DNA of 64,000 bases, taken from Vibrio galatheae. Its GTDB lineage: Bacteria > Pseudomonadota > Gammaproteobacteria > Enterobacterales > Vibrionaceae. The notes beneath the pieces are model-generated. The model ran no database searches, had not been told where the DNA came from, and was given only the letters and a program-made list of their open reading frames with translations. Location of the stretch: NCBI RefSeq assembly GCF_000967545.1, contig NZ_JXXV01000018.1:248001-312000 (forward strand). The letters are read 5' to 3'. The position numbers were made by a program, and so were the translations under genes. Of this stretch, positions 17,130 to 26,577 are shown piece after piece (position 1 is the first letter of the stretch; the number at the start of each line of letters is the position of its first letter).

Positions 17130-19187
17130 GTGAAAAGTCTGTTCAAGCTTAATCTGATAACGCTTGCTACCTTATGTAGCTTACCCGCCTTAGCGGAACC
17201 AATGCTTACTCTCGCCACCACGACCACCAGCAGAGACACACCGCTTTCAACATCAGAACCGGTCATTTTGTCTTTATCTAAAGAGACATATCAATTAACG
17301 GTGTCAGGTATTGAAGGAAACTGCGCAAGTGTGGAAGAGCAGAAAGTTAGATTCCGTCGACCACTGTCGCTCAATTGTGGCACAGAGACTGTCTTGCCTC
17401 TCCAGATTCGTTTTGGTGGCGATTACTCGTTCGCTTTCGATCAAGCGAGCAACACACTGACGATTGCGCGAGAAGCGAAGAAAAGTAACAAAACTTTCAG
17501 CCGCCCAATTCCAGACGTGCAATGTCAAACGAATACTGGTCAAGAAGTCACCCTCAACCTCGGCAGCACCTTCCCTGACGGTACAGTGTTAAAAGATGCG
17601 TTAAGTGGCCAAACAGTTACCGTGACCAATCAGACCGTAATCATATCAGCGTCCAAACAAAGCGGGGGATTGGTACTTCTTGAACCTATAGAACAAACAA
17701 AGACCAAACCTAAGTTTACCTACAAAAATGCCAATATCTATTTCATCATGGTTGATCGTTTTAACAACGGCAACGCTGCCAATGATCTCAGTTATGGTCG
17801 TCAGAAAGATGGCAAGCAGGAGATCGGCACTTTCCACGGCGGCGATCTTAAGGGTGTGATTGAAAAGCTTGACTACATCAAGAGCCTAGGCACAGACGCG
17901 ATCTGGTTGTCGCCAATTGTCGAGCAAGTACATGGTTTTGTGGGCGGCGGTGAAAGTGGCAGCTTCCCATTCTATTCCTACCACGGATATTGGACGCGCG
18001 ATTTTACCAAACTCGACCAAAATTTTGGCAATGAAGACGATCTTAAAACGCTTGTCACTGAAGCCCATAAACGTGACATTAAGATCCTTCTCGATGCCGT
18101 CATTAACCATGCTGGGTACGCAACACTCGCCGATATGCAATTCAACAATCTAGACGTTGTCGATACGTCTAAAATGCCAGATAAGTGGGCGACATGGGCA
18201 CCTGAAAAAGGGGAAAACTGGCATAGCTATAACCAAGCTGTTGATTATCAAAGTAAACAGTGGCAACACTGGTGGGGACCGGATTGGGTTCGCGCTACCT
18301 TCCCTGGCTACCAAGGCCCTGGTAGTAGTGATACGACGATGAATCTGGCCGGATTACCTGATTTTATTACCGAATCAACTCATGCTGTGACACCGCCTCA
18401 ATGGCTGCTGGACAATCCGGGAACCCGCGTTGTTGCTAGACCTAACTTTACGGTAGCGGACTATCTAGTCGAATGGCAATCCGATTGGGTAAAACGTTTC
18501 GGCATCGATGGGTTTAGGGTCGACACGGTGAAACATGTCGAGGGTGAAGTGTGGCTTAAGCTCAAACAAGCCGCGAGCGAGAATTTGCAGCATTGGCGTG
18601 AAAATAACGACAAAACGGGACAGCCATTTTGGATGATGGGCGAGGTGTGGGGCCACTCAGCCTATCGTTCGCCGTATGCCGACCAAGGATTTGATGCCCT
18701 GATCAACTTTGATATGCAAAAGAAACTCGACAAAGGGGCGGCTTGCTTTAGCCAAATGCAAGAGGTTTACCAAAACTACTCAGACTCGATTCAATCGACA
18801 CCAGATTTTACGCCGGTAAGCTACATGTCATCTCACGATACTGAGCTGTTCTTCAACCGCTTCAAATCATTTGAAATGCAGCGCAATGCAGCCAACGCCC
18901 TTTTGCTGAGCCCAGGGGCAATACAAATCTATTATGGCGACGAAATTGGCCGAGAGCTCGGCCCTTACGCTGATGACTTCCATCAAGGAACCCGTTCAGA
19001 CATGGTTTGGAAGTTAGATGAGGAGCGCAAAGCCCTGCTGTCACACTGGCAAGCTTTAGGTCAGTTCCGCCAAAGTCACCCTGCTGTTGGCGCAGGTCAA
19101 CACCAAACGCTTAAAAACGAAAATGCCTATGTATTTTCAAGATCGCTTGGTGAAGACAAGGTGATTGTCGCCTATTTAGGAAAATAA
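17130..19187 (+). CDS. malS: Periplasmic alpha-amylase, MalS-like (GH13)
   Basis: A 685-aa amylase with a signal peptide (MKSLFKLNLITLATLCSLPALA), an N-terminal beta-rich extension to about residue 190, then a GH13 TIM barrel. The four GH13 regions are present: DAVINH (about 322), GFRVDTVKH with the nucleophile Asp near 465, GEVWG with the acid/base Glu near 505, and SHDTE with Asp near 570. Length and the HGGDLKG and long B-domain loops match E. coli MalS (676 aa), which cleaves maltodextrins in the periplasm. The GTG start has AAGGA upstream. CRP- and MalT-like sites precede it. A shadow ORF on the other strand is not credible. Confidence 0.88.
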   Translation: MKSLFKLNLITLATLCSLPALAEPMLTLATTTTSRDTPLSTSEPVILSLSKETYQLTVSGIEGNCASVEEQKVRFRRPLSLNCGTETVLPLQIRFGGDYSFAFDQASNTLTIAREAKKSNKTFSRPIPDVQCQTNTGQEVTLNLGSTFPDGTVLKDALSGQTVTVTNQTVIISASKQSGGLVLLEPIEQTKTKPKFTYKNANIYFIMVDRFNNGNAANDLSYGRQKDGKQEIGTFHGGDLKGVIEKLDYIKSLGTDAIWLSPIVEQVHGFVGGGESGSFPFYSYHGYWTRDFTKLDQNFGNEDDLKTLVTEAHKRDIKILLDAVINHAGYATLADMQFNNLDVVDTSKMPDKWATWAPEKGENWHSYNQAVDYQSKQWQHWWGPDWVRATFPGYQGPGSSDTTMNLAGLPDFITESTHAVTPPQWLLDNPGTRVVARPNFTVADYLVEWQSDWVKRFGIDGFRVDTVKHVEGEVWLKLKQAASENLQHWRENNDKTGQPFWMMGEVWGHSAYRSPYADQGFDALINFDMQKKLDKGAACFSQMQEVYQNYSDSIQSTPDFTPVSYMSSHDTELFFNRFKSFEMQRNAANALLLSPGAIQIYYGDEIGRELGPYADDFHQGTRSDMVWKLDEERKALLSHWQALGQFRQSHPAVGAGQHQTLKNENAYVFSRSLGEDKVIVAYLGK

Positions 19188-19200
19188 CTCACCACAGTAG

Positions 19201-19233
19201 AGCGGCGCTTGATAGTTAGAGCGTCGCTTTTTA
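19201..19233 (+). terminator. Terminator after the amylase gene
   Basis: GCGGCGCT pairs with AGCGTCGC (one G-U pair) and is followed by TTTTTAC, 14 nt after the stop codon. Confidence 0.75.
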
Positions 19234-19322
19234 CGGTTTGTTGACCTAAAACACTTGAGTCATCAAAAAAGTCAGGTAACGTATCGGCCATACACCTCGC
19301 TAATAGAACGATTTCGCTTACT

Positions 19323-20123
19323 ATGCCGACACAAGACATCAAATTTATTGCCGCCGATATGGATGGCACACTTCTCGACGAACAGGGGCAACTTAACCCT
19401 GAGTTTTTCAGCCTTTATAAACAGCTCGAAGACAAAGGCATTATATTTGCCGCCGCTTCTGGACGTCAGTACTACAGCCTAATGGACACCTTTTCACCAA
19501 TAAAAGATCGCATGATGTTCATTGCCGAAAATGGCACTTTGGTGATGCACAAAGGTGAGGAGCTCTATAGCTGTGAAATAGACAAAGCATCAATTAAACA
19601 AATTATCGAACAAGCCCGCTCGATTGCTGACGCGCAAATCGTTTTGTGTGGCAAGCGCTCGGCATATATCGAAACTCAAAACCCGCAAGCACTTGAAGAG
19701 TTCGCTAAGTACTACCATAAATGCCAATATGTCGAGGATTTGCTCGATGTTGACGATGATTTTATTAAAGTGGCGATTTGCCATTTTGGCGGTACAGAGG
19801 AGCTGGTTTACCCGACGTTTGACACAGCCTTCGGTCAAACGCATCAAGTCGTCGTCAGTGCTAAGATATGGCTTGATGTGATGAACGCCAAAGCTTCCAA
19901 GGGCGCAGCAATTGAACACCTGCAAAACACGCTTAACTTCAGCTATGAGCAAACGATGAGCTTTGGTGATTACCTCAACGATCTCGAAATGCTTAAGGCG
20001 AGCTACCACTCGTACGCCATGGATAATGCTCACCCTAAAATTAAGCAAATCGCGCGCTTTCACGCCCCAAGCAACAAAGACGCAGGGGTATTTAGTGTCA
20101 TTAAGCGTGAACTGCTGAGCTAA
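19323..20123 (+). CDS. HAD-superfamily (Cof-like) sugar phosphatase
   Basis: A 266-aa HAD hydrolase of the Cof/YbjI type: motif I DMDGTLLD (residues 12-19), motif II in ASGRQYYS near 48, a C2B cap in the middle, motif III lysine in MNAKASKGAAIEHL near 185, and motif IV SFGDYLNDLEML near 220. Such enzymes dephosphorylate sugar phosphates or flavin phosphates with broad specificity. Its stop codon abuts the stop of the convergent VOC gene (TAATTA), leaving no terminator between them. Confidence 0.88.
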   Translation: MPTQDIKFIAADMDGTLLDEQGQLNPEFFSLYKQLEDKGIIFAAASGRQYYSLMDTFSPIKDRMMFIAENGTLVMHKGEELYSCEIDKASIKQIIEQARSIADAQIVLCGKRSAYIETQNPQALEEFAKYYHKCQYVEDLLDVDDDFIKVAICHFGGTEELVYPTFDTAFGQTHQVVVSAKIWLDVMNAKASKGAAIEHLQNTLNFSYEQTMSFGDYLNDLEMLKASYHSYAMDNAHPKIKQIARFHAPSNKDAGVFSVIKRELLS

Positions 20124-20510
20124 TTACAACTGGTACAACTCTAAGGGTAAGCCGTCAGGATCTTTGAAAAAGGTGAATGGCTTGCCCGTAAACTCATCAA
20201 TCCGGATCGGCTCGACCTCAACATCAGCCGCCTGCAAATACGCCGCATACACAGCAACACTATCCACATTGAATGCCAAATGTCGTAACCCCTGAGCTTC
20301 AGGATTACTTGGTCGAGGTGGCGGATTGGGAAACGAAAACAGTTCAATTTGGCCGCCATCAGGCAAAGCGAGATCTAACTTGTAAGATTCCCTTTCAGGA
20401 CGATAGTTTTCCGCAACAATTTTTAGCTTAAGCACTTGGGTATAAAAGTGCTTAGATGCTTGGTAGTCGGAGCAGATCACCGCAACATGATGTATCCGTT
20501 TTAGTTCCAC
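20124..20510 (-). CDS. VOC-family protein GloA2 (YaeR-like)
   Basis: A 128-aa vicinal oxygen chelate protein close to E. coli YaeR: HHVAVICSDYQASKHFY at the start, PDGGQIELFSFPNPPPRPS in the middle, RHLAFNVDSV and a C-terminal FKDPDGLPLELYQ with the metal-ligand glutamate. These are small metal-binding proteins of the glyoxalase I fold whose substrate is not settled. It lies 9 nt downstream of a second VOC gene and both are probably co-transcribed. Confidence 0.88.
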   Translation of the reverse strand: MELKRIHHVAVICSDYQASKHFYTQVLKLKIVAENYRPERESYKLDLALPDGGQIELFSFPNPPPRPSNPEAQGLRHLAFNVDSVAVYAAYLQAADVEVEPIRIDEFTGKPFTFFKDPDGLPLELYQL

Positions 20511-20519
20511 GCGACGTCC

Positions 20520-20948
20520 TTACTCAATCACTAGCGATCCATCTTGGTTAAACTGCCAGAAGTCGGCATAAGCCACTTCCCATAAATAGCCATCGGGATC
20601 AGAAAAATAGCCGCTGTAACCACCCCAAAACACCTCTTGGGCAGGCTTTTCCAACTTCGCTCCGGCGCTCACGGCAAGTGCTAATACCTCATCGACTTGC
20701 TGCTTAGTTCGGGTATTGTGTGCCAACGTCACGCCGCTAAAGCCTTCTTTCACCGCGGCCATATTGGGGGACACATCTTTCGCTAACGAGTCGAGTGGGT
20801 AGAGCGCTAAACACACGCCGCCTGTCTTGAAAAAAACAATGCCTTCCTCAGGGTTCTTAGACGAGGGGAAACCGAGCTGAGTGTAAAACTGGTACGAGCG
20901 TTCGAGATCACGAACACCCAACGTAATGATACTGACACGTGGTTCCAT
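20520..20948 (-). CDS. VOC-family (glyoxalase-like) protein
   Basis: A 142-aa protein with the beta-alpha-beta VOC repeats: VSIITLGVRDLERSYQFYTQLGFP at the N terminus and FWGGYSGYFSDPDGYLWEVAY at the C terminus with the ligand glutamate. It falls in the group annotated as glyoxalase/bleomycin resistance-like, often of unknown substrate. An AAGGAAT site precedes the ATG. It lies between a coiled-coil membrane protein gene upstream (12 nt) and gloA2 downstream (9 nt), suggesting one three-gene transcript. Confidence 0.85.
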   Translation of the reverse strand: MEPRVSIITLGVRDLERSYQFYTQLGFPSSKNPEEGIVFFKTGGVCLALYPLDSLAKDVSPNMAAVKEGFSGVTLAHNTRTKQQVDEVLALAVSAGAKLEKPAQEVFWGGYSGYFSDPDGYLWEVAYADFWQFNQDGSLVIE

Positions 20949-20960
20949 AGATGAATTCCT

Positions 20961-21575
20961 TTACTCTTTGCTTTGTTCGACTTGATGTTGATTGCGGTTG
21001 CTCGTCGCTTCTAATCGCTGAGCAATCTCGTGCTGTTGACTGGAGATAGAGTCAAGTGCTTGTGCCGTTACCTTAATTGCCCTCGCCATTGACGAGATAT
21101 TTTGCGTCACCGACACTAGCGACGATTGCATAGGACGAAGTATAAACCAAGCAATAGCGGCAATAATCAACACCACAACCAACCCGATGGCCCCTATTGT
21201 GATCAACACTTTAAGACGTAAATCGTCGAGAAAAAGCTGGCTTTGGGTAGAAATGGCTTGTTTTGATTGTTCGAACGCGTTTGGTAGAGAATTCAAGGAA
21301 TCTTTTGAAAGATGAACCAGTTGGTTGAGGTTGTCGATGGTGTCGCCGAGCAAGCTCTGCTGCTGTGGTGTTAGATTGTCACTTTGTGCAATCCTATCGA
21401 GCGCACCGCCGATTTGATCAAGTGAGTGACGGGTATCTTGTAGCGCATTTTCAATGCCATCCAACTCTAAAGACATATTGACATGTATAAACGCACTCTC
21501 TTGCGCTTGCTGTGGCGTTTCAGCAATGGCCAAACATGTCCAAAGAGTGACCAAGACTCCAAGCATCCATTTCAT
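20961..21575 (-). CDS. Membrane coiled-coil protein, chemoreceptor-like topology, unknown
   Basis: A 204-aa protein with a signal peptide or first helix (MKWMLGVLVTLWTCLAIA), a helical periplasmic segment of about 110 residues rich in heptads (NALQDTRHSLDQIGGALDRIAQ...), a transmembrane helix near 128-150 (VLITIGAIGLVVVLIIAAIAWFIL) and a short cytoplasmic coiled tail. This is the topology of the sensory half of a methyl-accepting protein without the signalling domain. No family recognised. It sits next to a binding-protein/chemoreceptor gene pair, but a hairpin separates them. Confidence 0.65.
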   Translation of the reverse strand: MKWMLGVLVTLWTCLAIAETPQQAQESAFIHVNMSLELDGIENALQDTRHSLDQIGGALDRIAQSDNLTPQQQSLLGDTIDNLNQLVHLSKDSLNSLPNAFEQSKQAISTQSQLFLDDLRLKVLITIGAIGLVVVLIIAAIAWFILRPMQSSLVSVTQNISSMARAIKVTAQALDSISSQQHEIAQRLEATSNRNQHQVEQSKE

Positions 21576-21688
21576 ATAATGCCTCTTCCCTATCTATGCA
21601 TAGACTCGAATAATAACTAGAGAGTAACAAGTATAACGATAGAAACCTATGACCTTTGTTCAAATACATACGTCCGCTCCTTTTTTAA

Positions 21689-21726
21689 ACGAATCCCCCA
21701 TTGACGACAATCAATGGGGGATTCGT
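21689..21726 (-). terminator. Long hairpin after the sugar-binding protein gene
   Basis: A perfect 16-bp stem (21689-21704 with 21711-21726, core ATCCCCCATTGA) with a 6-nt loop, 30 nt past the stop codon of the binding-protein gene. The tail on the minus strand is only TTT, so it may be a terminator or an mRNA-stabilising element. Confidence 0.6.
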
Positions 21727-21756
21727 TGGCAACCGCACTACACAGCCGTGTAAAGG

Positions 21757-22989
21757 CTACTTCAAAAACGCAATTGCATCAGCAAGCACTTTGGCCGCGT
21801 CCTGAGACTTCATGTTAGAGCTCATAAACTCACCGACCACCATGTATATCGCGCTTTGAACTTCGCTCGATACCATATGGCCGTGAGCGATACTGCCAAC
21901 CATGGTGTCTTGTTTAACCGCCAGTTTTAAGTCTGCCATCGATTTTTTCGCACAGGCGTCAAAACCCTCATCACTGACTTGCAAGTTAGGCGGAACAGAG
22001 CCTTTAACCTGGTTGAATTTCGCCTGAAACCCGGGATCCATTACCGCTTTTGCCATGCTGTCTTGCGCGCTTTTCTTCTCTTGCGACACATCAAACATGC
22101 CAAACTGGTCTGAGTTAAAGACAAAGCTGCCCTCGGTGCCTGGGTATTGGAAACAAAGGAAGTCTTGATTCGGGATTTTACCATTATTGATAAATTCCCC
22201 TTTCGCCCAATCGCCCATGATCTGCATTGCGGCTTCGCCTTGCATTACCATTTCTGTCGCCTTGTTCCAGTCGCGACCCGGATAGGCGACATCGACATGA
22301 GTGCGATATTCGCGCAGTTGGTCAAACGCGCTTGCCATCGTCGCGCTGTTCAAACTGTTGTAGTCTAAATCACCGAACGCTTTGCGATAGAAGTTGATCC
22401 CACCTGCGCTTAGCACTGCGCTATCGAAGATGGTCACCTCTTGCCAAGTTTGACCGCCACCAGCAAATGCTACGTAACCATACGATTCAATCATACGCGC
22501 GGCAGCCATCAAATCATTGAACGTCTTAGGCACATCAATACCGAGATCATCAAAGATTTGCTTGTTGGCCCAAATCCAGTTTGTCCGGTGAATCCCCACT
22601 GGAGAAGCAATCCACTGTCCGTCGTATTTAGAAAACTTTTGCAATGCAGGTGGCACGATTTCATCCCACTTACCTTGCTGCGCTACGCTATTGATGTTGG
22701 CCATCACACCTTCTGACGCCCACTCCGTTAACTTGGTGCCACCCATTTGTACTGCGGTCGGTGGATTGCCAAACGCGGCACGTACGCGTAGGTAGTTTTG
22801 TGCGTTGGCCCCCGCCGCGCCAGCAATTTTCAGATCATTCCACTCAATACCTTGAGCAAGGAGGTTTTTCTTTAACACTTCTACTGCTGCGGCTTCGCCA
22901 CCAGAAGACCATCCATGCAACACTTCTACCGAAGAGTCAGCATAAGCAAATCCAGAGCAGATACACAATGTGAGTACTAACTTTTTCAT
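21757..22989 (-). CDS. Orphan ABC-type sugar-binding protein
   Basis: A 410-aa extracellular solute-binding protein of the MalE/GtsA-like cluster: signal peptide (MKKLVLTLCICSGFAYA), VEVLHGWSSGGEAAAVEVL opening, the FNDLMAAARMIESYGYVAFAGGGQTWQE ligand-cleft region and GEAAMQIMGDWAKGEF near residue 250. The family binds glucose, mannose or oligosaccharides. No ABC permease or ATPase is in the neighbourhood; instead the gene is 11 nt downstream of a chemoreceptor gene on the same strand. That placement suggests the protein presents a sugar to the chemoreceptor rather than, or as well as, to a transporter. Confidence 0.85.
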   Translation of the reverse strand: MKKLVLTLCICSGFAYADSSVEVLHGWSSGGEAAAVEVLKKNLLAQGIEWNDLKIAGAAGANAQNYLRVRAAFGNPPTAVQMGGTKLTEWASEGVMANINSVAQQGKWDEIVPPALQKFSKYDGQWIASPVGIHRTNWIWANKQIFDDLGIDVPKTFNDLMAAARMIESYGYVAFAGGGQTWQEVTIFDSAVLSAGGINFYRKAFGDLDYNSLNSATMASAFDQLREYRTHVDVAYPGRDWNKATEMVMQGEAAMQIMGDWAKGEFINNGKIPNQDFLCFQYPGTEGSFVFNSDQFGMFDVSQEKKSAQDSMAKAVMDPGFQAKFNQVKGSVPPNLQVSDEGFDACAKKSMADLKLAVKQDTMVGSIAHGHMVSSEVQSAIYMVVGEFMSSNMKSQDAAKVLADAIAFLK

Positions 22990-23000
22990 ATCATTCCATC

Positions 23001-24998
23001 CTACATCTTGAACTGCTCAGTGATCTTCGCCTGCTGATCTGACAGCGACATCAGATCAGAAAACGTCTGTCGATTACCGCGTGAAAGCTGGTGAATCTCT
23101 TCAGCTGAATCCGAGATTGCGACGACATTCTCAGTGATCTCTTTTGATACATGTGATTGCTCTTGCGCCGCAGAAGCGATCTGCTCACTCATATTAGCTA
23201 CAGCGTCAATTGCCGTTGAAATTTCTAGGAGAGACGTTGCCGCTTGTTGTGAGTTTTCAACCACTTCTCGTGCTGTTTCACTGTTTTTATGCATGATATC
23301 GACGGAAGATGATGAGATTTTTTGCAGTGATTGAATCATGCGATAAATCTCTTCGGTCGAATTTTGCGTTTTGCTCGCCAAGTTCCTAACTTCATCTGCA
23401 ACCACAGCAAAACCGCGCCCTTGTTCACCTGCGCGCGCCGCTTCGATCGCTGCATTGAGCGCCAATAAGTTGGTTTGCTCGGCAATACCGGTAATGACCT
23501 CTAAAATGCCTTCAATATTCTCAGACTCCTGCTTCATCTCACCAATGGTTTGCGCTGCAGATTTAATGTCACTGTCCAGCTCACCAATCGAATGAATTGA
23601 GACATCCATTTTAGCTTTACCGTTAGAAGCTAACTCGCGAATCGCCAATACCTGACCTAGAGAAGACTCTGCGTTTCGCGCCACTTCATAGACGGCAGAT
23701 TCCATCTCGGTGACCGCAGTCGCGACCGAACTGGTTTGGAATTTTTGATTTTCCAGCATTTCTTCTGATCTTGTTGTTACGTCCAGCGCGCCTTGCGTTG
23801 ATTGCGATAACGTATTTGAACTCTCTTTGAGTTCAGAAAGCACACCGCCGAGCTTAGTTGCCAGCTCATTGATACCAGCAGCAATCTCACCAAACTCATC
23901 TTTTTTCTTAAGATCGATGTGTTGACCGAGTTCGCCGTTACCCAGCGCAGAGAGTGCATTGGTAATACTTTTTAGCGGCGTTCTGATGCTGCGGATTTGT
24001 GTCATTACGATTAATACACTAACCACGATAGCGACAATGAACAGTATCGAAGTCATCCACATGTTCGATTGTGACGAGCGCTCGACTTGTTGGTTAGTGT
24101 TGGATACTAACGTATCTATCGAACGGGATAATTGGTCAAGCGTCGCAGCGCCTTGATTGACCAATGCGCCCATATCAGCAAGGTTGCGGTTGATTTGTTC
24201 GCCCAATGAAACCAGTTTAATTTGCAGTGAAAGATAGCCACGTTCATCATTCACCGAGTAGTTAAGAAATTCCACGAAAGGTTTTAATTTCTCGGCTGAA
24301 TCTGGAGCCATCGATGCCAGTTTCTCGATACGCGACACGGTTTTCAAACTGCTGTCAGAGAGCTTTTGTTTAATACTATTGAGCAGATCTAAGTTTTCAA
24401 TATTGCTGACCCCACCAAGCGTGGTCTGCGCCAATGTCAGACTGTCAGCAATCACCGAAACTGCAAAGTTTTCGACTAGACCTAAGTTACTAGCCAGTAA
24501 GATGGCAGCGTCTCTTTCGTCAGCAAAAGTAATCCATCGCGCGGTGTAGTTTTGTATTTCCGCCCGAGAGATATCACGAGTGGCGACTAGGTTATTTTGT
24601 GCAGCAATCTGAGTTTGGCCGATAGAAAATGCTTGTGAAAAAGTTTGGTCAGCCTGTGCAAGAAGACGACTCAGTTCCCCTTGATCAGCGAGAGAGCTAT
24701 TTAATGACGCTTTCAGTGCCTTGTACTGTTCGACGGCAGTAGAGAATTCTCGTTCAAACTTCTGCCTTTGCTCGCTATCCAGTGCACTCGCATGCTGACT
24801 GACGGCTTTATTCACATTTTGCGCTATGATCGCAAGCTCATAACTACGCGTCATAATGGGAATTAAGGTTTCAGCCGTCTCACTGTATGCCCGTGATGAT
24901 TGTTGCTGAGCATAAAAGCCAACCCCAGCCAACAAGGTCATCAAGAACACCACAATACTGAAACCAAGTATGGTGCGACTAATTACGGTTAGATTCAA
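23001..24998 (-). CDS. Methyl-accepting chemotaxis protein
   Basis: A chemoreceptor of about 665 aa. TTG 24998 is the likely start: AAAGGAGG lies 5 nt upstream of it, whereas the longer GTG reading at 25019 would contain that site. Helix 1 is near residues 8-30, followed by a 270-residue helical periplasmic domain (helical bimodular type), helix 2 near 315, a HAMP domain, and the MCP signalling tip [35 protein letters not shown]. It should relay ligand binding to CheA/CheW. The adjacent sugar-binding protein gene, 11 nt downstream, may supply the ligand. Confidence 0.9.
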   Translation of the reverse strand: MNLTVISRTILGFSIVVFLMTLLAGVGFYAQQQSSRAYSETAETLIPIMTRSYELAIIAQNVNKAVSQHASALDSEQRQKFEREFSTAVEQYKALKASLNSSLADQGELSRLLAQADQTFSQAFSIGQTQIAAQNNLVATRDISRAEIQNYTARWITFADERDAAILLASNLGLVENFAVSVIADSLTLAQTTLGGVSNIENLDLLNSIKQKLSDSSLKTVSRIEKLASMAPDSAEKLKPFVEFLNYSVNDERGYLSLQIKLVSLGEQINRNLADMGALVNQGAATLDQLSRSIDTLVSNTNQQVERSSQSNMWMTSILFIVAIVVSVLIVMTQIRSIRTPLKSITNALSALGNGELGQHIDLKKKDEFGEIAAGINELATKLGGVLSELKESSNTLSQSTQGALDVTTRSEEMLENQKFQTSSVATAVTEMESAVYEVARNAESSLGQVLAIRELASNGKAKMDVSIHSIGELDSDIKSAAQTIGEMKQESENIEGILEVITGIAEQTNLLALNAAIEAARAGEQGRGFAVVADEVRNLASKTQNSTEEIYRMIQSLQKISSSSVDIMHKNSETAREVVENSQQAATSLLEISTAIDAVANMSEQIASAAQEQSHVSKEITENVVAISDSAEEIHQLSRGNRQTFSDLMSLSDQQAKITEQFKM

Positions 24999-25137
24999 TT
25001 GAGCCTCCTTTGATGTCACTCAGACTCATCTATTTTTATTGGTGGATGTGGGCAATCTGGGGCAAAGTTCCCTAGCCCACGAACTTCATCATCGATTTCG
25101 CTAGTCAAAGCGTAGTCGAGATATCGATGATTTGTGA

Positions 25138-25629
25138 TCAACTATCACTAGAGAGAGCCGTTTCCACTAAATGCCGTGTTAACTTGTCTGCTTTGAGGAA
25201 GGTGACTTCGGTATTGAGTTGAAGCGTATCTCCACATCTTATTTCACTGAATAATATGGTGATATCGACCTGTTTAATCATATCACTAATTAGCGCATTT
25301 GCATTACTGACAGAAGAGTCACTACAACTAATTAACAGCCTAAAACCAAGACTTCTCGCTAGCTTCTCTATCCGCGCTAAAGACTGGACGGTTTTAGGTT
25401 CATGTAAGCTCGGCAAAACCACCCCAATTAACCGGCTCGTTCCGATACGTAAGGATCGCGCGGCCAAATTAGGTGTATAGTTGTGCTGCCGAGCCAGTTG
25501 CCAAACTCTATCTTGAGTCTCTTGGCTGATCCGATATTGCTCGCCCTTGCCACTCAATATGTAGCTCGCTGTGGTTTTGGACACCCCAGCAAGTTGGGCA
25601 ATATCGCTTAATTTCATTCGCTCATCCAA
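25138..25629 (-). CDS. Half-length LacI/Cra-like regulator
   Basis: A 163-aa protein whose N terminus is a full LacI-family DNA-binding head close to Cra/FruR (MKLSDIAQLAGVSKTTASYILSGKGEQYRIS, hinge YTPNLAARSLRIGTSRLIGVVLP). It then has only the first half of the effector core (FRLLISCSDSSVSNANALI) and stops, whereas family members are about 330 aa. The 118 bp after the stop show no in-frame or shifted remnant I could recognise, so this seems a deliberately short or old truncated form. It may bind DNA without effector control, or heterodimerise. ATG 25617 is an alternative start. It is 6 nt after the FruK-like gene. Confidence 0.8.
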   Translation of the reverse strand: MDERMKLSDIAQLAGVSKTTASYILSGKGEQYRISQETQDRVWQLARQHNYTPNLAARSLRIGTSRLIGVVLPSLHEPKTVQSLARIEKLARSLGFRLLISCSDSSVSNANALISDMIKQVDITILFSEIRCGDTLQLNTEVTFLKADKLTRHLVETALSSDS

Positions 25630-25635
25630 CCGTGT

Positions 25636-26577
25636 TTAACCTACATATTCGCGAACAAAAACTTGCTTTAACATTGCGTCCAGAGCGTCTAACGATCCGA
25701 CTCCGACCCCAGTTTGCGACACAGCCAACGCCCCTATAGCCGTTGCGCTGGCGACTTGTCTTTCAGGGTTATCAAACTGACTTGCCCAGCAAAACCCGGC
25801 AACAACCGAGTCTCCGGCGCCGACGGTACTGACGGGTGTCAATTTGGGCGGCTGAGCAATCAACACTTGGCGTTGAGTCGCCCAAATCAGCCCTTTCTCT
25901 CCCAGCGAGACAATGACATTATCTATCCCCTGTTCCACGAGCTCGCTCGCCGCATCGACCGCCTCTTCCATCGACTCTACCTTGCGGCCAAGATAGTCAG
26001 AGATTTCTGTCTCGTTTGGTTTCACTAGCCAAGGCTTAGCCTTGATACCAGCGCAAAGCATCTTCTTGCTGCTATCCAACACCACCTTTTTACCCAGCTG
26101 TTTTAGCTCTTCGATCCAACCAACAACAATGTGCTCGCTCAGATTCTCAGGCAGGCTACCAGCAAAAATAAAACCATCGTGATCAGTGGCCAATTCCAGT
26201 ATGGTCTTGTGTAGCGCCGCAATATCACTTTCCTCAACCCTAAAACCGTTAAAGTTGATGTCTGTCGTGCCGCCACTGGTATCATGAATCTTGATGTTGG
26301 TTCTATTGGTTCCGTCTACCATCACGAAATGGGTGTTTAAGCCGTTAGATGCAAAAAATGTCTCGAACAGTTTGCTATTGTGGCGACCTAAGAAGCCGCT
26401 TAGGGTGACAGATGCGCCTAAGTCACTAAGTACCTTACCAACGTTAATACCTTTCCCCGCCGCATAGCGCTTTGTCTCTTGGACGCTATTGACTTGATTA
26501 AGTGCAAGATCTTGCGCCTGAGCTGATAAATCAATCGCAGGATTGAGGGTGACGGTGACCCATTTATTTACCTTCAC
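25636..26577 (-). CDS. PfkB-family kinase, 1-phosphofructokinase-like
   Basis: A 313-aa ribokinase-fold kinase of the FruK/LacC group: TVTLNPAIDLS at the N terminus, RYAAGKGINVGKVLSDLG (about 38-55), FAGSLPENL near 138, KPNETEISDYLG near 184, and the catalytic TVGAGDSVVAGF (about 250) with Asp base. FruK-type enzymes phosphorylate a sugar 1-phosphate (or tagatose 6-phosphate) to the bisphosphate. Its ATG overlaps the UPF0303 stop (ATGA). With a PTS in the same operon it could act on a PTS-delivered sugar phosphate; substrate uncertain. Confidence 0.85.
   Translation of the reverse strand: MKVNKWVTVTLNPAIDLSAQAQDLALNQVNSVQETKRYAAGKGINVGKVLSDLGASVTLSGFLGRHNSKLFETFFASNGLNTHFVMVDGTNRTNIKIHDTSGGTTDINFNGFRVEESDIAALHKTILELATDHDGFIFAGSLPENLSEHIVVGWIEELKQLGKKVVLDSSKKMLCAGIKAKPWLVKPNETEISDYLGRKVESMEEAVDAASELVEQGIDNVIVSLGEKGLIWATQRQVLIAQPPKLTPVSTVGAGDSVVAGFCWASQFDNPERQVASATAIGALAVSQTGVGVGSLDALDAMLKQVFVREYVG

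Noticed and set aside
19590-20063. A 157-aa antisense ORF inside the HAD phosphatase gene.
   Set aside because: It is a mirror of a well-conserved enzyme and has no domain of its own.
25020-25137. Missing half of the Cra-like regulator as a frameshifted remnant.
   Set aside because: No reading frame in these 118 bp resembles the LacI effector core.
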